A stretch of 64,000 bases of DNA from the NCBI RefSeq assembly GCF_018100805.1, contig NZ_JAGJEA010000005.1, forward strand, positions 310,001 through 374,000, read 5' to 3'. How positions within the stretch are numbered: the stretch's first letter is position 1; every line of letters begins with the position of its first letter. Origin of the DNA: Aquimarina sp. MMG016. GTDB taxonomy: Bacteria > Bacteroidota > Bacteroidia > Flavobacteriales > Flavobacteriaceae. A program made the translations under genes and the position numbers. Positions 18,552-28,097 of the stretch are shown here, in pieces. A model generated the notes under the pieces. The model was given only the letters and a program-made list of their open reading frames with translations. It was not told where the DNA came from and did no database searches.

Positions 18552-19388
18552 CCTCTTTTTAAATTCTGATGGAGTTATACCTTTTATCATTTTAAACTTC
18601 CTATTGAAATTAGAAAGATTTCTAAACCCACTAGAAAAAGAAGCTTCACTAATAGATATATCTAGCTCTTTGGATATCATCTGACATGAGTTTTCTATTC
18701 TTACTTCGGTTAAAAACTGAAAAAAAGTCTTATTTGTCCTTTGTTTAAAATACCTGCAAAAAGCATTTGGAGTCATATTAGCAATACTAGAAGCTTCGTT
18801 TAATGTAATATCTCTATGAAAATCATTTATCACTAATTGAAAAACATTTGCCATTCGTTTCCCTTCATTGTCAGTATAATTTTTCTTTGGAACTGATTCT
18901 GATATCGTCTTTACATCTATTTGACAAAAAAGCTTTAAAATTTTCAAAAAAGTAATAAAACGATCCAACTTATGCTCCTCTTCTTTAATAGCTAATATTT
19001 GTTCTTTTAATTCATCTTTTTGGCTTATCACTTTTACACCATAAGATATATTTCTGAAGAAATTTGTTAAATCCTCAAATTCCGAAAGGTCAAAAAACTC
19101 TTCCCCAAAAGATTGTTCAGTGAAAAACATAGAAATCATATATGATTCTGAAGAAGAGTAGTTACTTTTTAATACATGAGGTACATGGCTACCAAAAATC
19201 AGAATATCATCAGCTTTGTAGTTTGTAATAGAATCGCCGACAATCAAACTACCTTCCCCGGATACGATAAGAGAAATCTGAATCTCCTCGTGTTGATGAA
19301 GTTTATCATAAAAAAAATCACCTCTATCCTCTTGAATGATGAGAGTTGTAGCGGTAGTTTTAGGTATTTTAAATGGTAATGCCTTCAT
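18525..19388 (-). CDS. AraC-family regulator of the hydroxyproline operon
   Basis: 287 residues. An N-terminal cupin-like domain (DKLHQHEEIQISLIVSGEG, DDILIFGSHVPHVL) is joined to two HTH motifs at the C-terminus (ITLNEASSIANMTPNAFCRY, then the ISEASFSSGFRNLSNFNRKF signature and GITPSEFKK). Divergent from the operon beginning at 19519, with 130 bases between that hold direct repeats, so it most likely activates that operon in response to hydroxyproline or an intermediate. Convergently overlaps the MutS-like gene by 27 bases. Confidence 0.92.
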   Translation of the reverse strand: MKALPFKIPKTTATTLIIQEDRGDFFYDKLHQHEEIQISLIVSGEGSLIVGDSITNYKADDILIFGSHVPHVLKSNYSSSESYMISMFFTEQSFGEEFFDLSEFEDLTNFFRNISYGVKVISQKDELKEQILAIKEEEHKLDRFITFLKILKLFCQIDVKTISESVPKKNYTDNEGKRMANVFQLVINDFHRDITLNEASSIANMTPNAFCRYFKQRTNKTFFQFLTEVRIENSCQMISKELDISISEASFSSGFRNLSNFNRKFKMIKGITPSEFKKRLHNPHLLQ

Positions 19389-19396
19389 ATAACTAA

Positions 19397-19501
19397 ATCA
19401 ATATTAATCATTTAATTGATATTAATCATTATATAAGGTAATATAGTATCATAAATGGCTAATTTCATAACATACTACACATATCAATCATAATATCTTT
19501 G
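19397..19501 (+). promoter_or_regulatory. divergent control region of the hydroxyproline operon
   Basis: The 12-base sequence ATATTAATCATT occurs at 19401-19412 and again at 19419-19430 (period 18). ATCAAT at 19397 and ATTGAT at 19415 add dyad symmetry. A -7 element TATCTTTG lies at 19494-19501 with no good TTG at -33, as expected for an activator-dependent promoter. Confidence 0.6.
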
Positions 19502-19518
19502 ATCAAAATTCACATATT

Positions 19519-20451
19519 ATGTCAATACAATGGGAAGGTGTAATGCCTGCAGTAACAACAAAATTTACTGATGAAGATACTTTAGACCTAAAAATGTTTA
19601 AAGTAAATGTTTTAGCTCAACTCGAAGCAGGAGTACATGGAATTATACTAGGAGGGACTTTAGGAGAAGCCAGTACCTTAAGTGATGAGGAAAAAAGAAT
19701 TCTGGTTAGAACTACAGTAGATATTGTCTCAGCTAAGGTTCCTGTAATTATTAATATTGCAGAGCAAACTACAAAAGGTGCTATTGAAGCTGCAAGGAAA
19801 GCAAAAGAAGATGGTGCAAGTGCTTTAATGATGTTACCTCCTATGAGATATAAAGCAGGGGATAAAGAAACTGTAACTTACTTTTCTGAAGTTGCCAGAA
19901 ATACAGATTTACCTATTATGGTATACAACAACCCCATAGACTATAAAATTGAAGTAACCTTAGATATGTTTGAAGAATTATTACAATTTGATAATATTCA
20001 AGCTGTAAAAGAATCCACTCGGGATATTTCTAATGTAACACGTATCAAAAATAGATTTGGAGATCGTTTAAAGATATTAAGTGGTGTTGATACATTGGCA
20101 TTAGAAAGTCTATTGATGGGAGCTGATGGTTGGGTCGCAGGATTAGTAGATGCATTTCCAGCAGAAACCGTGGCTATTTACGAACTTCAAAAAGCAGGCA
20201 GAGTTAAAGAAGCTATCGATATCTACCGATGGTTTTTACCATTGTTAGAGTTAGATATAAACCCTAAATTAGTACAAAACATTAAACTAGCAGAGGTAGC
20301 AACCGGAATTGGCACTGAAAACGTGCGAGCTCCGCGATTACCACTTTTTGGAGAAGAACGTAACAGAGTATTACAGATTATAGAAAAAGGCATAAAAACC
20401 AGACCTAAATTACCTGATTACAAAACATTAAACCATTCACTATCAAACTAA
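19519..20451 (+). CDS. dihydrodipicolinate synthase-family protein, probable 1-pyrroline-4-hydroxy-2-carboxylate deaminase
   Basis: 310 residues, DapA-like TIM barrel. Schiff-base lysine in QAVKESTRD (about 164), catalytic Tyr in MVYNNP (about 136), and the substrate-carboxylate loop GGTLGEAST (about 41-49). By context this is the deaminase turning 1-pyrroline-4-hydroxy-2-carboxylate into 2-oxoglutarate semialdehyde, not lysine-pathway DapA: the next three genes supply every other step of 4-hydroxyproline breakdown. First gene of the operon, 18 bases before the dehydrogenase gene. Confidence 0.88.
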   Translation: MSIQWEGVMPAVTTKFTDEDTLDLKMFKVNVLAQLEAGVHGIILGGTLGEASTLSDEEKRILVRTTVDIVSAKVPVIINIAEQTTKGAIEAARKAKEDGASALMMLPPMRYKAGDKETVTYFSEVARNTDLPIMVYNNPIDYKIEVTLDMFEELLQFDNIQAVKESTRDISNVTRIKNRFGDRLKILSGVDTLALESLLMGADGWVAGLVDAFPAETVAIYELQKAGRVKEAIDIYRWFLPLLELDINPKLVQNIKLAEVATGIGTENVRAPRLPLFGEERNRVLQIIEKGIKTRPKLPDYKTLNHSLSN

Positions 20452-20468
20452 ATCATTAATTCACCTCT

Positions 20469-22058
20469 TTGAATATGATAACAGGAAAAAATTATATAGG
20501 AAATCAACTTTTATCAGAAGGTAACAAAACCTACAAAACGTTGAATCCCAAGCTGAATATTGAAAACGAGCATACTTTTTTTGAAGCTTCAGAGGAAGAA
20601 ATAAATATGGCAGTATCACTAGCCTCAAAAGCTTTTGAAACTTTTAAAAAGGTATCAAGATTCAAAAAAGCTGAATTCCTCAATGCTATTGCAGATGAAA
20701 TCCTGGCTTTAGATACTATATTAATTAATACTTATATGTCCGAAACAGGCTTACCAGAAGGAAGAGCAAAAGGTGAACGAGGAAGAACCATAGGTCAATT
20801 AAGAATGTTTGCAGACCTTGTAACAAATGGCTCTTGGGTAGAAGCTACTATTGACACTGCTGATTTGGACAGAAAACCAATACCAAAGCAGGATATTCGT
20901 AAAATGCTTATCCCTTTAGGGCCTGTGGTTGTTTTTGGAGCTAGTAATTTTCCGTTAGCGTACTCTACAGCTGGTGGAGATACTGCCGCTGCATTTGCAG
21001 CTGGATGCCCGGTAATTGTAAAATCGCATCCTATGCATGCCGGAACTGGTGAGTTAGTTGCTTCTGCAATCATCAAAGCAGCTCAAAAAACCGGAATGCC
21101 TAATGGCGTTTTTTCTAACCTGAACAGTTCAGGGATTGAAGTCGGAGTTCAACTCGTAAAACATCCAAATGTAAAAGCAGTAGGTTTTACAGGGAGTATT
21201 CGTGGGGGTAGAGCATTGTTTGATCTAGCATCACAACGACCAGAACCGATACCGGTTTTTGCAGAAATGGGAAGTATAAATCCCGTTATCTTACTGCCGA
21301 AAGCAACCAAATCCAGAGGAGAAAATCTTGCTAAAACATATGCTAAGTCTATTACTTTAGGAACAGGACAATTTTGTACTAATCCAGGGTTGATTATAGG
21401 AATTAAAGGAGAAGCTTTGGATAGTTTTATTCAAATACTGTCTAATGAAATTATAAAAATTGAACCTTCTTGCATGTTACATCCTAATATCATTGGCAAC
21501 TACGAAAGAAATAAAGCTAATGCATTACAACAAGATGGGTTATCGGTTACCGCAGAGTATGATCAAGATATTGCGATAAATCATGCTAGACAAACGATTA
21601 CTACTGTAGAAGGAAAAACATTTTTAGAAAACACAACCTTACACCAAGAAATATTTGGACCTTTTTCTTTAGTAGTACAATGTGAGAGCGCAGAAGAATT
21701 AGAAACCATAATATCTAATCTAGAAGGACAACTAACAGGAACTATCATCGCAGAAAATGAGGAAGCTTCAACATATAATTCAGTGATTGAAGCACTCCAA
21801 AACAGAGTTGGAAGAATTATTTTTAATGGAGTGCCAACTGGTGTAGAAGTATGCCCGGCGATGTTACACGGGGGACCTTATCCTGCTTCAACAGATAGCA
21901 GATTTACCGCTGTGGGTATTCACTCTATTAAAAGATGGGTGAGACCATTTAGTTACCAGAGTTGGCCGAATGATTTGTTGCCTGATGAGCTTAAAAATGA
22001 AAATCCACTCCATATTTCTAGACTTGTAAACGGTATCCAAACTAATGAATCGATCTAA
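20469..22058 (+). CDS. 2-oxoglutarate semialdehyde dehydrogenase (aldehyde dehydrogenase family)
   Basis: 529 residues, the length of the NADP-dependent alpha-ketoglutaric semialdehyde dehydrogenase branch. Catalytic Cys in GTGQFCTNPG (about 302), general-base Glu in FAEMGSINPV (about 264), cofactor motifs VVFGASNFPLAYS and VGFTGSIRGGRALF. Converts 2-oxoglutarate semialdehyde to 2-oxoglutarate, the last step of hydroxyproline catabolism. Its 3' end overlaps the next start by 14 bases if the first ATG is used. Confidence 0.92.
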   Translation: MNMITGKNYIGNQLLSEGNKTYKTLNPKLNIENEHTFFEASEEEINMAVSLASKAFETFKKVSRFKKAEFLNAIADEILALDTILINTYMSETGLPEGRAKGERGRTIGQLRMFADLVTNGSWVEATIDTADLDRKPIPKQDIRKMLIPLGPVVVFGASNFPLAYSTAGGDTAAAFAAGCPVIVKSHPMHAGTGELVASAIIKAAQKTGMPNGVFSNLNSSGIEVGVQLVKHPNVKAVGFTGSIRGGRALFDLASQRPEPIPVFAEMGSINPVILLPKATKSRGENLAKTYAKSITLGTGQFCTNPGLIIGIKGEALDSFIQILSNEIIKIEPSCMLHPNIIGNYERNKANALQQDGLSVTAEYDQDIAINHARQTITTVEGKTFLENTTLHQEIFGPFSLVVQCESAEELETIISNLEGQLTGTIIAENEEASTYNSVIEALQNRVGRIIFNGVPTGVEVCPAMLHGGPYPASTDSRFTAVGIHSIKRWVRPFSYQSWPNDLLPDELKNENPLHISRLVNGIQTNESI

Positions 22059-23070
22059 AATGTCGAAAACAACTTTTAAATGTATTGATGCACATACCTG
22101 TGGTAATCCGGTTCGAGTAGTTACTACTGGGCATCCCCCTTTAAAAGGTAAATCAATGAGCGAAAAGCGGCAGCATTTCTTAAAAGAATTTGATTGGATC
22201 CGAACAGGACTAATGTTTGAACCTCGTGGACACGATATGATGAGTGGCAGTTTTTTGTTCGAACCACATGATCCGCAGAATGATTTTGCGATTCTGTTTA
22301 TAGAAACTTCAGGGTGTTTACCTATGTGTGGACACGGAACTATTGGAACAATTACTATCGCAATTGAAGAAGGTTTAATTCATCCTAAAACTCCTGGAAA
22401 AATACGAATGGAAGCTCCAGCAGGATTAGTAGAAATCCAATATCAAAAAACCGGAAAAAAAGTAGAGTGGGTAAAGCTTAAAAATGTAAAGTCTTACCTC
22501 GCAGCAGAAAATTTAACAACAGATTGTCCTGAATTAGGAGGTTTGATTTTTGATGTTGCCTACGGCGGAAATTTTTATGCTATTATTGATACACAAGAAA
22601 ACTTTAATGGGGTACAAAATTTCACAGCAAGTAAACTTATTCAATACTCTCAAATCATACGGAAACGTATAAACAAAAAATATCCGGATCACTTTATTCA
22701 TCCTGAAAACGAAACCATAAGAGATGTAAGTCATATCCTATGGACAGGAGATCCAATTAATCCAGCTTCATCAGGAAGAAATGCAGTTTTTTATGGAGAT
22801 AAGGCCATTGACAGGTCTCCTTGTGGAACTGGGACTTCTGCAAGAATGGCGCAGTTGTATGCTAAAGGCAAATTACAACAAGGTGATGAATTCATTCATG
22901 AAAGTTTTATTGGCAGCACTTTTATTGGGCGAATCGAAAAAGAAACCAAATTAGATGGCAAAAAAGCTATTATACCGAGTATCCAAGGATGGGCAAAAGT
23001 ATATGGGTATAATCATATCATTATTGATAGTGAAGATGACCCGTATGCTCACGGATTTCAAGTAATATAA
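22045..23070 (+). CDS. 4-hydroxyproline 2-epimerase (proline racemase family)
   Basis: 341 residues from the first ATG; a second ATG at 22060 sits closer to the conserved FKCIDAHTCGNPV and may be the true start. The two catalytic cysteines are seen in CLPMCGHGTIG (about 95) and DRSPCGTGTSAR (about 259). Interconverts trans-4-hydroxy-L-proline and cis-4-hydroxy-D-proline. Two-Cys family members also include proline racemase, but the gene neighbourhood fits hydroxyproline. One base before the FAD oxidoreductase gene. Confidence 0.92.
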   Translation: MNRSKMSKTTFKCIDAHTCGNPVRVVTTGHPPLKGKSMSEKRQHFLKEFDWIRTGLMFEPRGHDMMSGSFLFEPHDPQNDFAILFIETSGCLPMCGHGTIGTITIAIEEGLIHPKTPGKIRMEAPAGLVEIQYQKTGKKVEWVKLKNVKSYLAAENLTTDCPELGGLIFDVAYGGNFYAIIDTQENFNGVQNFTASKLIQYSQIIRKRINKKYPDHFIHPENETIRDVSHILWTGDPINPASSGRNAVFYGDKAIDRSPCGTGTSARMAQLYAKGKLQQGDEFIHESFIGSTFIGRIEKETKLDGKKAIIPSIQGWAKVYGYNHIIIDSEDDPYAHGFQVI

Positions 23071-23071
23071 T

Positions 23072-24319
23072 ATGACAAAAGAAGTAATAATCATTGGGGG
23101 TGGAATCATAGGACTATGCTCAGCATATTATTTGAGTAAAGAAGGGCATCAAGTCACTGTAATTGATCAATCTTCTATGGATTTTGGAGCGTCTTATGTT
23201 AATGCCGGGTATTTGACTCCTAGTCATATTATTCCTTTAGCAGCTCCTGGTGTTATGAAAAAAGGGTTGAAATGGATGTTTAATCCAGCCAGTCCATTGT
23301 TTATTAAACCTCGTTTAAATCAAAATCTACTAAGATGGGCTTGGGCTTTTAATAAATCTTGCTCTATAAAAAATGTAGAACGTAGTATCACTGCTATTAA
23401 GGATATTAACTTGTTGGGGCGAGATCTATATGCTGAAATTAAACAACAAGAGAAATTTAAATTTCAGTTAGAACGAAAGGGGTTACTTATGCTTTGTCAA
23501 ACAGATAAAATGCTTGAAGAAGAAATCCAAGTTGCCGAAGTTGCTAAAAAAGAAGGGTTAACAGTAAAAGATCTTTCGCTGGACGAATTAAAGCAAATGG
23601 AACCCAATGCACAGTTCAATGCCAAAGGAGCTGTATGGTATGAATGTGATGGTCATACTACTCCTCACGTATTTATGGATGAGATGAAAGCATATTTAAA
23701 AACGTCTGGAGTCGTCTTTCTTAAAAATGAAAAAGTAATTGATATTACAGTTAAAGGTGAAAAAATAAATACTATATACACCGAAAACAGTACTTATCAA
23801 GCAGATGAGTTCATATTAGCAGCTGGTTCTTGGTCAAATATATTGAGTAAAAAATTAGGAATTCAACTATTATTAGAAGCCGGAAAAGGATACCGAATTA
23901 ATGCAGCAAGAGATCTGGGGATTACAATCCCCACTATATTAGCTGAAGCAAAAGTAGCGATCACTCCAATGCAGGGTTTTACCAGATTTGCAGGAACTAT
24001 GGAAATTGCAGGGATAAATCATAATATCAATCAAGTACGAGTTGAAGCTATTGCAAATGCTACAAAAAGATATTACCCAAAAATCGAACTTTCTACATCT
24101 GAAAAAGATAATGCAGCTTGCGGTCTAAGACCCGTATCACCTGACGGAATGGCTTATATAGGAAAGTCCTACAAATGCAAAAATCTAACTATTGCTACAG
24201 GTCATGCTATGATGGGTTGGAGCATGGGGCCTGCAACTGGAAAATTAGTTTCAGAAATAATTTCTGACAAGAAAACTTCTTTAGATCTCGATGTTTATCA
24301 TCCAGACAGAAAGTTTTAA
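23072..24319 (+). CDS. FAD-dependent oxidoreductase, probable D-hydroxyproline dehydrogenase
   Basis: 415 residues, DAO/DadA fold. Dinucleotide motif IIGGGIIGLCSAYYL at 6-20 followed by VTVIDQ; FAD-contacting C-terminal GLRPVSPDGMAYIG and ATGHAMMGWSMGP. Oxidises cis-4-hydroxy-D-proline to 1-pyrroline-4-hydroxy-2-carboxylate, feeding the first gene of the operon. No separate electron-transfer subunits are present, so this is the single-subunit, DadA-like type that passes electrons to the membrane quinone pool (inference). Last gene of the operon. Confidence 0.9.
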   Translation: MTKEVIIIGGGIIGLCSAYYLSKEGHQVTVIDQSSMDFGASYVNAGYLTPSHIIPLAAPGVMKKGLKWMFNPASPLFIKPRLNQNLLRWAWAFNKSCSIKNVERSITAIKDINLLGRDLYAEIKQQEKFKFQLERKGLLMLCQTDKMLEEEIQVAEVAKKEGLTVKDLSLDELKQMEPNAQFNAKGAVWYECDGHTTPHVFMDEMKAYLKTSGVVFLKNEKVIDITVKGEKINTIYTENSTYQADEFILAAGSWSNILSKKLGIQLLLEAGKGYRINAARDLGITIPTILAEAKVAITPMQGFTRFAGTMEIAGINHNINQVRVEAIANATKRYYPKIELSTSEKDNAACGLRPVSPDGMAYIGKSYKCKNLTIATGHAMMGWSMGPATGKLVSEIISDKKTSLDLDVYHPDRKF

Positions 24320-24430
24320 GTTTTTCTAAAGCTATTTACATTAATTCTGTCAACCAAAACAAGGTCGAAGTATACACATCAGGAATCTCTTGACTCCGCT
24401 GAAGGTGACAGAGGGAAAATCTTCAAGAAG

Positions 24431-25531
24431 TTACAAAATCCCAGTCTGTCTTTTATAAAAGGCATCCTGTTGTTTTTTCATCATTTCACGAGCAATTTTC
24501 TTTTTATAAGCATATAATTCTTCTTCTTCAGTAAGGTCACCATATACTCTATCATTAATAGTATGATCTGTATCTAGTACTACTCTGCGTTGTCCTTCTT
24601 TCTGAGCAACCCAGGTTTTCACTTCTCCTTCTATATCCTCTAATTTAAAATCGTATTCGCCTTTTGGAGATAACAGTTTTGCAAAAATCGGCGAAGTTTC
24701 TATTGCCAGAAACAATAAAAAGATAAAGAAACTAGGTAGCCAGGGGAGTTCATTTAAAGCATTAACTCTTGCCATTAACCCATCAAAGTTATCAATGATA
24801 GGTTGAGAATTAACTACTTGATCTTCATACTCAGCAGACAACTCTGCTTTTTGAACTTCTAATCCTGTAATTTTTTCAGTATTTGTTTTCTTTAATTCCG
24901 CCAGTTCTGCCAAAGCAGCATCGTGTTTTTCTCTTTTCTCTTTGTATACAGGGCCTTTACCTAATAGTTTAGTCCCTTCCCGACCTTCAGCTTCTGCTAT
25001 ATAAGTATCATACAGAGTATTTACCTCTGTTTCTTTAGAAATTATTTCTTCCTTTAAGCTTGTTATTTCTGAATCGATCCCTGTAATAACAGGAGTATAT
25101 TGAGTTGCTATTTGCTCTTTATTTGCCAGGGTAAAATCATTTTTCTGTTCTAACAAAACACGATCAATTTCCTTTTCGAATATTTTTAATTCCAAAGGTT
25201 TAGATATTACAACTGCAATAATTACTGCTAAAACAATTCTTGGAGAAGCCTGCAGTAGTTCATCCATAAAATTTTCCTTTTTCTTAATCGTTGAGACTAT
25301 AAACCGGTCTAGGTTGAAAATTAATAATCCCCAAACTACTCCAAAGAAAACTGCAGTAAAATAATTATCAAATACAGTATATAATGCATAACTGGCAGCA
25401 ATAAAAGCCATAACAGCTGTAAAGAAAACCGTAGCGCCAATACCTGCATATTTATTTTGTTCCCCATTGGAACAATCCGATAAAATATTTGCATCAGCTC
25501 CCGAGCAGAGAATAAAAAAACGTTTTAACAT
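24431..25531 (-). CDS. DUF4407 domain membrane protein
   Basis: 366 residues. Starts MLKRFFILCSGADANIL, typical of the family. Three membrane segments at about 28-52, 60-80 and 92-110, a long charged coiled coil (about 115-245) and a fourth membrane segment near 262-285, then a short cytosolic tail ending in a basic helix. The topology places the coiled coil outside the cytoplasm. Unknown function; common in Flavobacteriia. Follows the M56 gene on the same strand but is separated from it by a strong terminator. Confidence 0.88.
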   Translation of the reverse strand: MLKRFFILCSGADANILSDCSNGEQNKYAGIGATVFFTAVMAFIAASYALYTVFDNYFTAVFFGVVWGLLIFNLDRFIVSTIKKKENFMDELLQASPRIVLAVIIAVVISKPLELKIFEKEIDRVLLEQKNDFTLANKEQIATQYTPVITGIDSEITSLKEEIISKETEVNTLYDTYIAEAEGREGTKLLGKGPVYKEKREKHDAALAELAELKKTNTEKITGLEVQKAELSAEYEDQVVNSQPIIDNFDGLMARVNALNELPWLPSFFIFLLFLAIETSPIFAKLLSPKGEYDFKLEDIEGEVKTWVAQKEGQRRVVLDTDHTINDRVYGDLTEEEELYAYKKKIAREMMKKQQDAFYKRQTGIL

Positions 25532-25593
25532 AATCTAAGGGTTTTTGATTGAAACTAATATACAGAACGTTGATTTACAGCAAAATGTTGCAC

Positions 25594-25620
25594 AAAAAAA
25601 CTCCCTAGTGGGAGTTTAAA
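25594..25620 (-). terminator. terminator of the second M56 gene
   Basis: Read on the minus strand, the stem AAACTCCC/GGGAGTTT with a 4-base loop is followed by TTTTTTT, 23 bases after the M56 stop codon. Confidence 0.88.
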
Positions 25621-25642
25621 CATCAGAAAAGTGGATCATTAA

Positions 25643-27706
25643 CTAATTATTGTCTAATGATTCTTTGTGCTTCTTTAAAGCTTTCATTCTTTTTTCTTGA
25701 GCCTTTTGCTGCGTCTCTTTAAGTTTTTTAGTAGCTTCTAATTGCTTTTTTCTAGCTTTTTCGATTTTCTTTTTGGTTTCCTTCTCCAACTTTCGCATTT
25801 CTTTTTCGAGTTTTTTTAGTTCTTCTTCATTTCCAAGATTTTCTCTTTGCATTCTCATACGAGATCTCTCCATTTTCATTGCTAATTGAGCTTCTTCTCG
25901 TGCCAAGGCTGCTTCAGAACGAGCTCTTTCTCTTTCTAACTTCATCGCTATCTGGGCTTCTTCACGAGCGACTTGAGCTTCCATTCTGGCCATTGCTCTT
26001 ACTTTTTCTGCCTGTTCTCTGGATTTTTTTGACTGCTCCATAGCCATCGCTCTAGCTTTTTCCGCCGCTTCTCTAGCTCTCACCTGACTTTCTTGCGCTC
26101 TCACATAATTTCTTTCTCTTGCTTGCATCGCCCTACTTCTACTTCTCTCAGCCTTTTTTGCTGCAATTGCTGCCTTACGTCTTGCCAGCTCTTGCACTCG
26201 TTCTGCTTTCCTTACATCTGCCCTTGTATTTTCTCTGGATTCACCCTCAATCATTTCTGCTTCAGCTAACGCTTCTTCTGCCTCTACCATTGCTATAGCT
26301 GCTTCTTGTTCTGCTTCCATTTCAGCCACCTCAGCATATTCTCTGGCTAATTCTGCTTGTTCTACTTGATCTTCCATCTCTTCCGATGTTGGTGCTAAAG
26401 GAGGAGTCGGAGGTGTTGGAGCAATACCTTTTTCGAATTTTCCCACTGCCTTAGGTGATTTTGGAGCTCTGGCTGGAGAAGGTAGGTCACTTACTTCTCC
26501 TTTTCTAACTCTCAGAGATGGCGGAACTGGAGGTGCTGGCGGAATTAAATCGTGATCAGGATTTGCCTTATATAATCGCGTAGATCGGTAAGCATTATTT
26601 ACCTTATCCAAAAATTCGTCATTAACGTTCTGTAATTTTACATTAAAATTAAATCCCGCTAATTCATCATCTTCCCATGTCTTGGTGAGATCATCGATCG
26701 TATTAGCCAATTTATCCAAAGTAACAGAAATACCATTTACTCTTATCTGCTCATTTTTGACTCTAATTTCTATGTCCTTGTCCTGAGTACTCGTCGTTTT
26801 AGAGTAACTCCAATTATTTTTTTCCTGTGCTACTATTTCATTATTAAAAAATAACACACATAGTAATAAAACAGGTAATACAGCTAGCAATTTTAGTGCT
26901 ACTCTTTTTTTAGAAAATTCTTTAGTCATCATTTGTAATCGTTTTTTGGTTAATGAATAATTAATAGTACTTGTAAGTGCAGTTTGATTAGAACTACTGG
27001 GGTAACTTACAAGCAAGTTTACATAATGCTGTATCGAAAATTGATGTTTCAATACGGTTTGGTCTGCAAGGAACTCATGATTTAACTTAATGGATTTTTT
27101 AATCCAGAACAGTAATGGATTAAACCAAAATATAACTTGCAATACCTCTACAAACAGTATATCTAAGGTATGTCTTTGATTTACGTGAGCTTTTTCATGA
27201 AATAATACTTCTTCAGGAATAGCTTTTTGTAAAAATTCGGTTTTTGACACAAAAATGTATTTCAAAAAGGTATGTGGGATTACAGATCCTCCTAATAATA
27301 CATTTGTATGTGATTGTTCTCTTAGTTTTTCGTTACTTCTTACTTTTTGGGTAAGGTTATATATATTTCTAATAAATCTAAATGTAAAGACTATGACTCC
27401 TATTCCATATATAGTCCACAACAATATAGAAAGGTAGTTTGTAGGTTTTTCTACAACTTGATACACTTTTGTAGTATACCCAGGATTAGTGGTTACTTCT
27501 ACAGGTGCAACCAATATTTCTTCAGGATTAATGTATACTTCCTTTTCATAGGTAAATGTCATCAATGGAATTGTATAGGCAAACATCATACTGAATATCA
27601 GATAATATCGCTTAAGGTTATGGATCTTTTCTTTTTCTAAAAAGAGCTTATAAAATGTTCCTAACACCAATAAGCAAAGTGAGGATTTGATTAGATAAGC
27701 TATCAT
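25643..27706 (-). CDS. M56 (BlaR1-like) membrane metallopeptidase with a long charged helical tail
   Basis: 687 residues. Membrane helices at about 3-22, 35-52 and 92-112; zinc motif HEKAH near 169 with Glu in NHEFLADQ; a fourth membrane helix near 276-292. The remainder is unusual: a mixed region, a proline-rich linker (PPAPPVPPS, APTPPTPPLAP) at about 395-455, then about 230 residues with alternating Glu/Arg/Lys/Ala and almost no helix breakers, which should be a long coiled coil or single alpha helix. Overlaps the start of its BlaI partner by 4 bases, so the pair is translationally coupled. Substrate presumably that BlaI. Confidence 0.87.
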   Translation of the reverse strand: MIAYLIKSSLCLLVLGTFYKLFLEKEKIHNLKRYYLIFSMMFAYTIPLMTFTYEKEVYINPEEILVAPVEVTTNPGYTTKVYQVVEKPTNYLSILLWTIYGIGVIVFTFRFIRNIYNLTQKVRSNEKLREQSHTNVLLGGSVIPHTFLKYIFVSKTEFLQKAIPEEVLFHEKAHVNQRHTLDILFVEVLQVIFWFNPLLFWIKKSIKLNHEFLADQTVLKHQFSIQHYVNLLVSYPSSSNQTALTSTINYSLTKKRLQMMTKEFSKKRVALKLLAVLPVLLLCVLFFNNEIVAQEKNNWSYSKTTSTQDKDIEIRVKNEQIRVNGISVTLDKLANTIDDLTKTWEDDELAGFNFNVKLQNVNDEFLDKVNNAYRSTRLYKANPDHDLIPPAPPVPPSLRVRKGEVSDLPSPARAPKSPKAVGKFEKGIAPTPPTPPLAPTSEEMEDQVEQAELAREYAEVAEMEAEQEAAIAMVEAEEALAEAEMIEGESRENTRADVRKAERVQELARRKAAIAAKKAERSRSRAMQARERNYVRAQESQVRAREAAEKARAMAMEQSKKSREQAEKVRAMARMEAQVAREEAQIAMKLERERARSEAALAREEAQLAMKMERSRMRMQRENLGNEEELKKLEKEMRKLEKETKKKIEKARKKQLEATKKLKETQQKAQEKRMKALKKHKESLDNN

Positions 27707-28074
27707 AACTTTTGTTTTTTGATTTGTTGATCTACAATCTTCTTTAATTCTTCTAATTCTGAAGTCGAAAGATTCGTTTCTGAAGTAAAGAAAGATGCAA
27801 ACTGAGAAGCAGAATTATTAAAGAAATTCTTGATTAGACCATTTACGTGCTTAGAGAAATAATCTGTCTTTTTTACAAGTGGATAATACTCTCTGGATTT
27901 ACCATATAAAGTATAATCTACAAAGTTTTTATCCTGCATTCTTTTAAGTAAAGTAGCTACTGTAGTAGTTGCAGGCTTAGGATCAGGATATGCATCCAAA
28001 AGATCTTTCATAAAGGCTTTCTCTAATTTCCAGAGATATTTCATTAACTGTTCTTCGGCTTTGGATAGCTGCAT
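27703..28074 (-). CDS. BlaI/MecI/CopY family repressor
   Basis: 123 residues. Winged-helix start LSKAEEQLMKYLWKLEKAF, recognition region PATTTVATLLKRMQDKNFVDY and GKSREYYPLV, then a dimerisation helix. Paralogue of the plus-strand repressor at 8819 but with a different operator. A MecI-type TACA-N2-TGTA dyad overlies its own -7 element. Confidence 0.92.
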   Translation of the reverse strand: MQLSKAEEQLMKYLWKLEKAFMKDLLDAYPDPKPATTTVATLLKRMQDKNFVDYTLYGKSREYYPLVKKTDYFSKHVNGLIKNFFNNSASQFASFFTSETNLSTSELEELKKIVDQQIKKQKL

Positions 28075-28097
28075 TGCTCTACTTAATTAGAATTAAC

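Noticed and set aside
19519-20451. Lysine-pathway dihydrodipicolinate synthase DapA
   Set aside because: Operon context (epimerase, D-amino-acid dehydrogenase, semialdehyde dehydrogenase, AraC) fits hydroxyproline degradation.
24380-24425. Possible dispersed element (TCTTGACTCCGCTGAAGGTG) between convergent genes
   Set aside because: It resembles intergenic sequence seen in other flavobacteria from memory, but there is one copy here and no structure strong enough to call.
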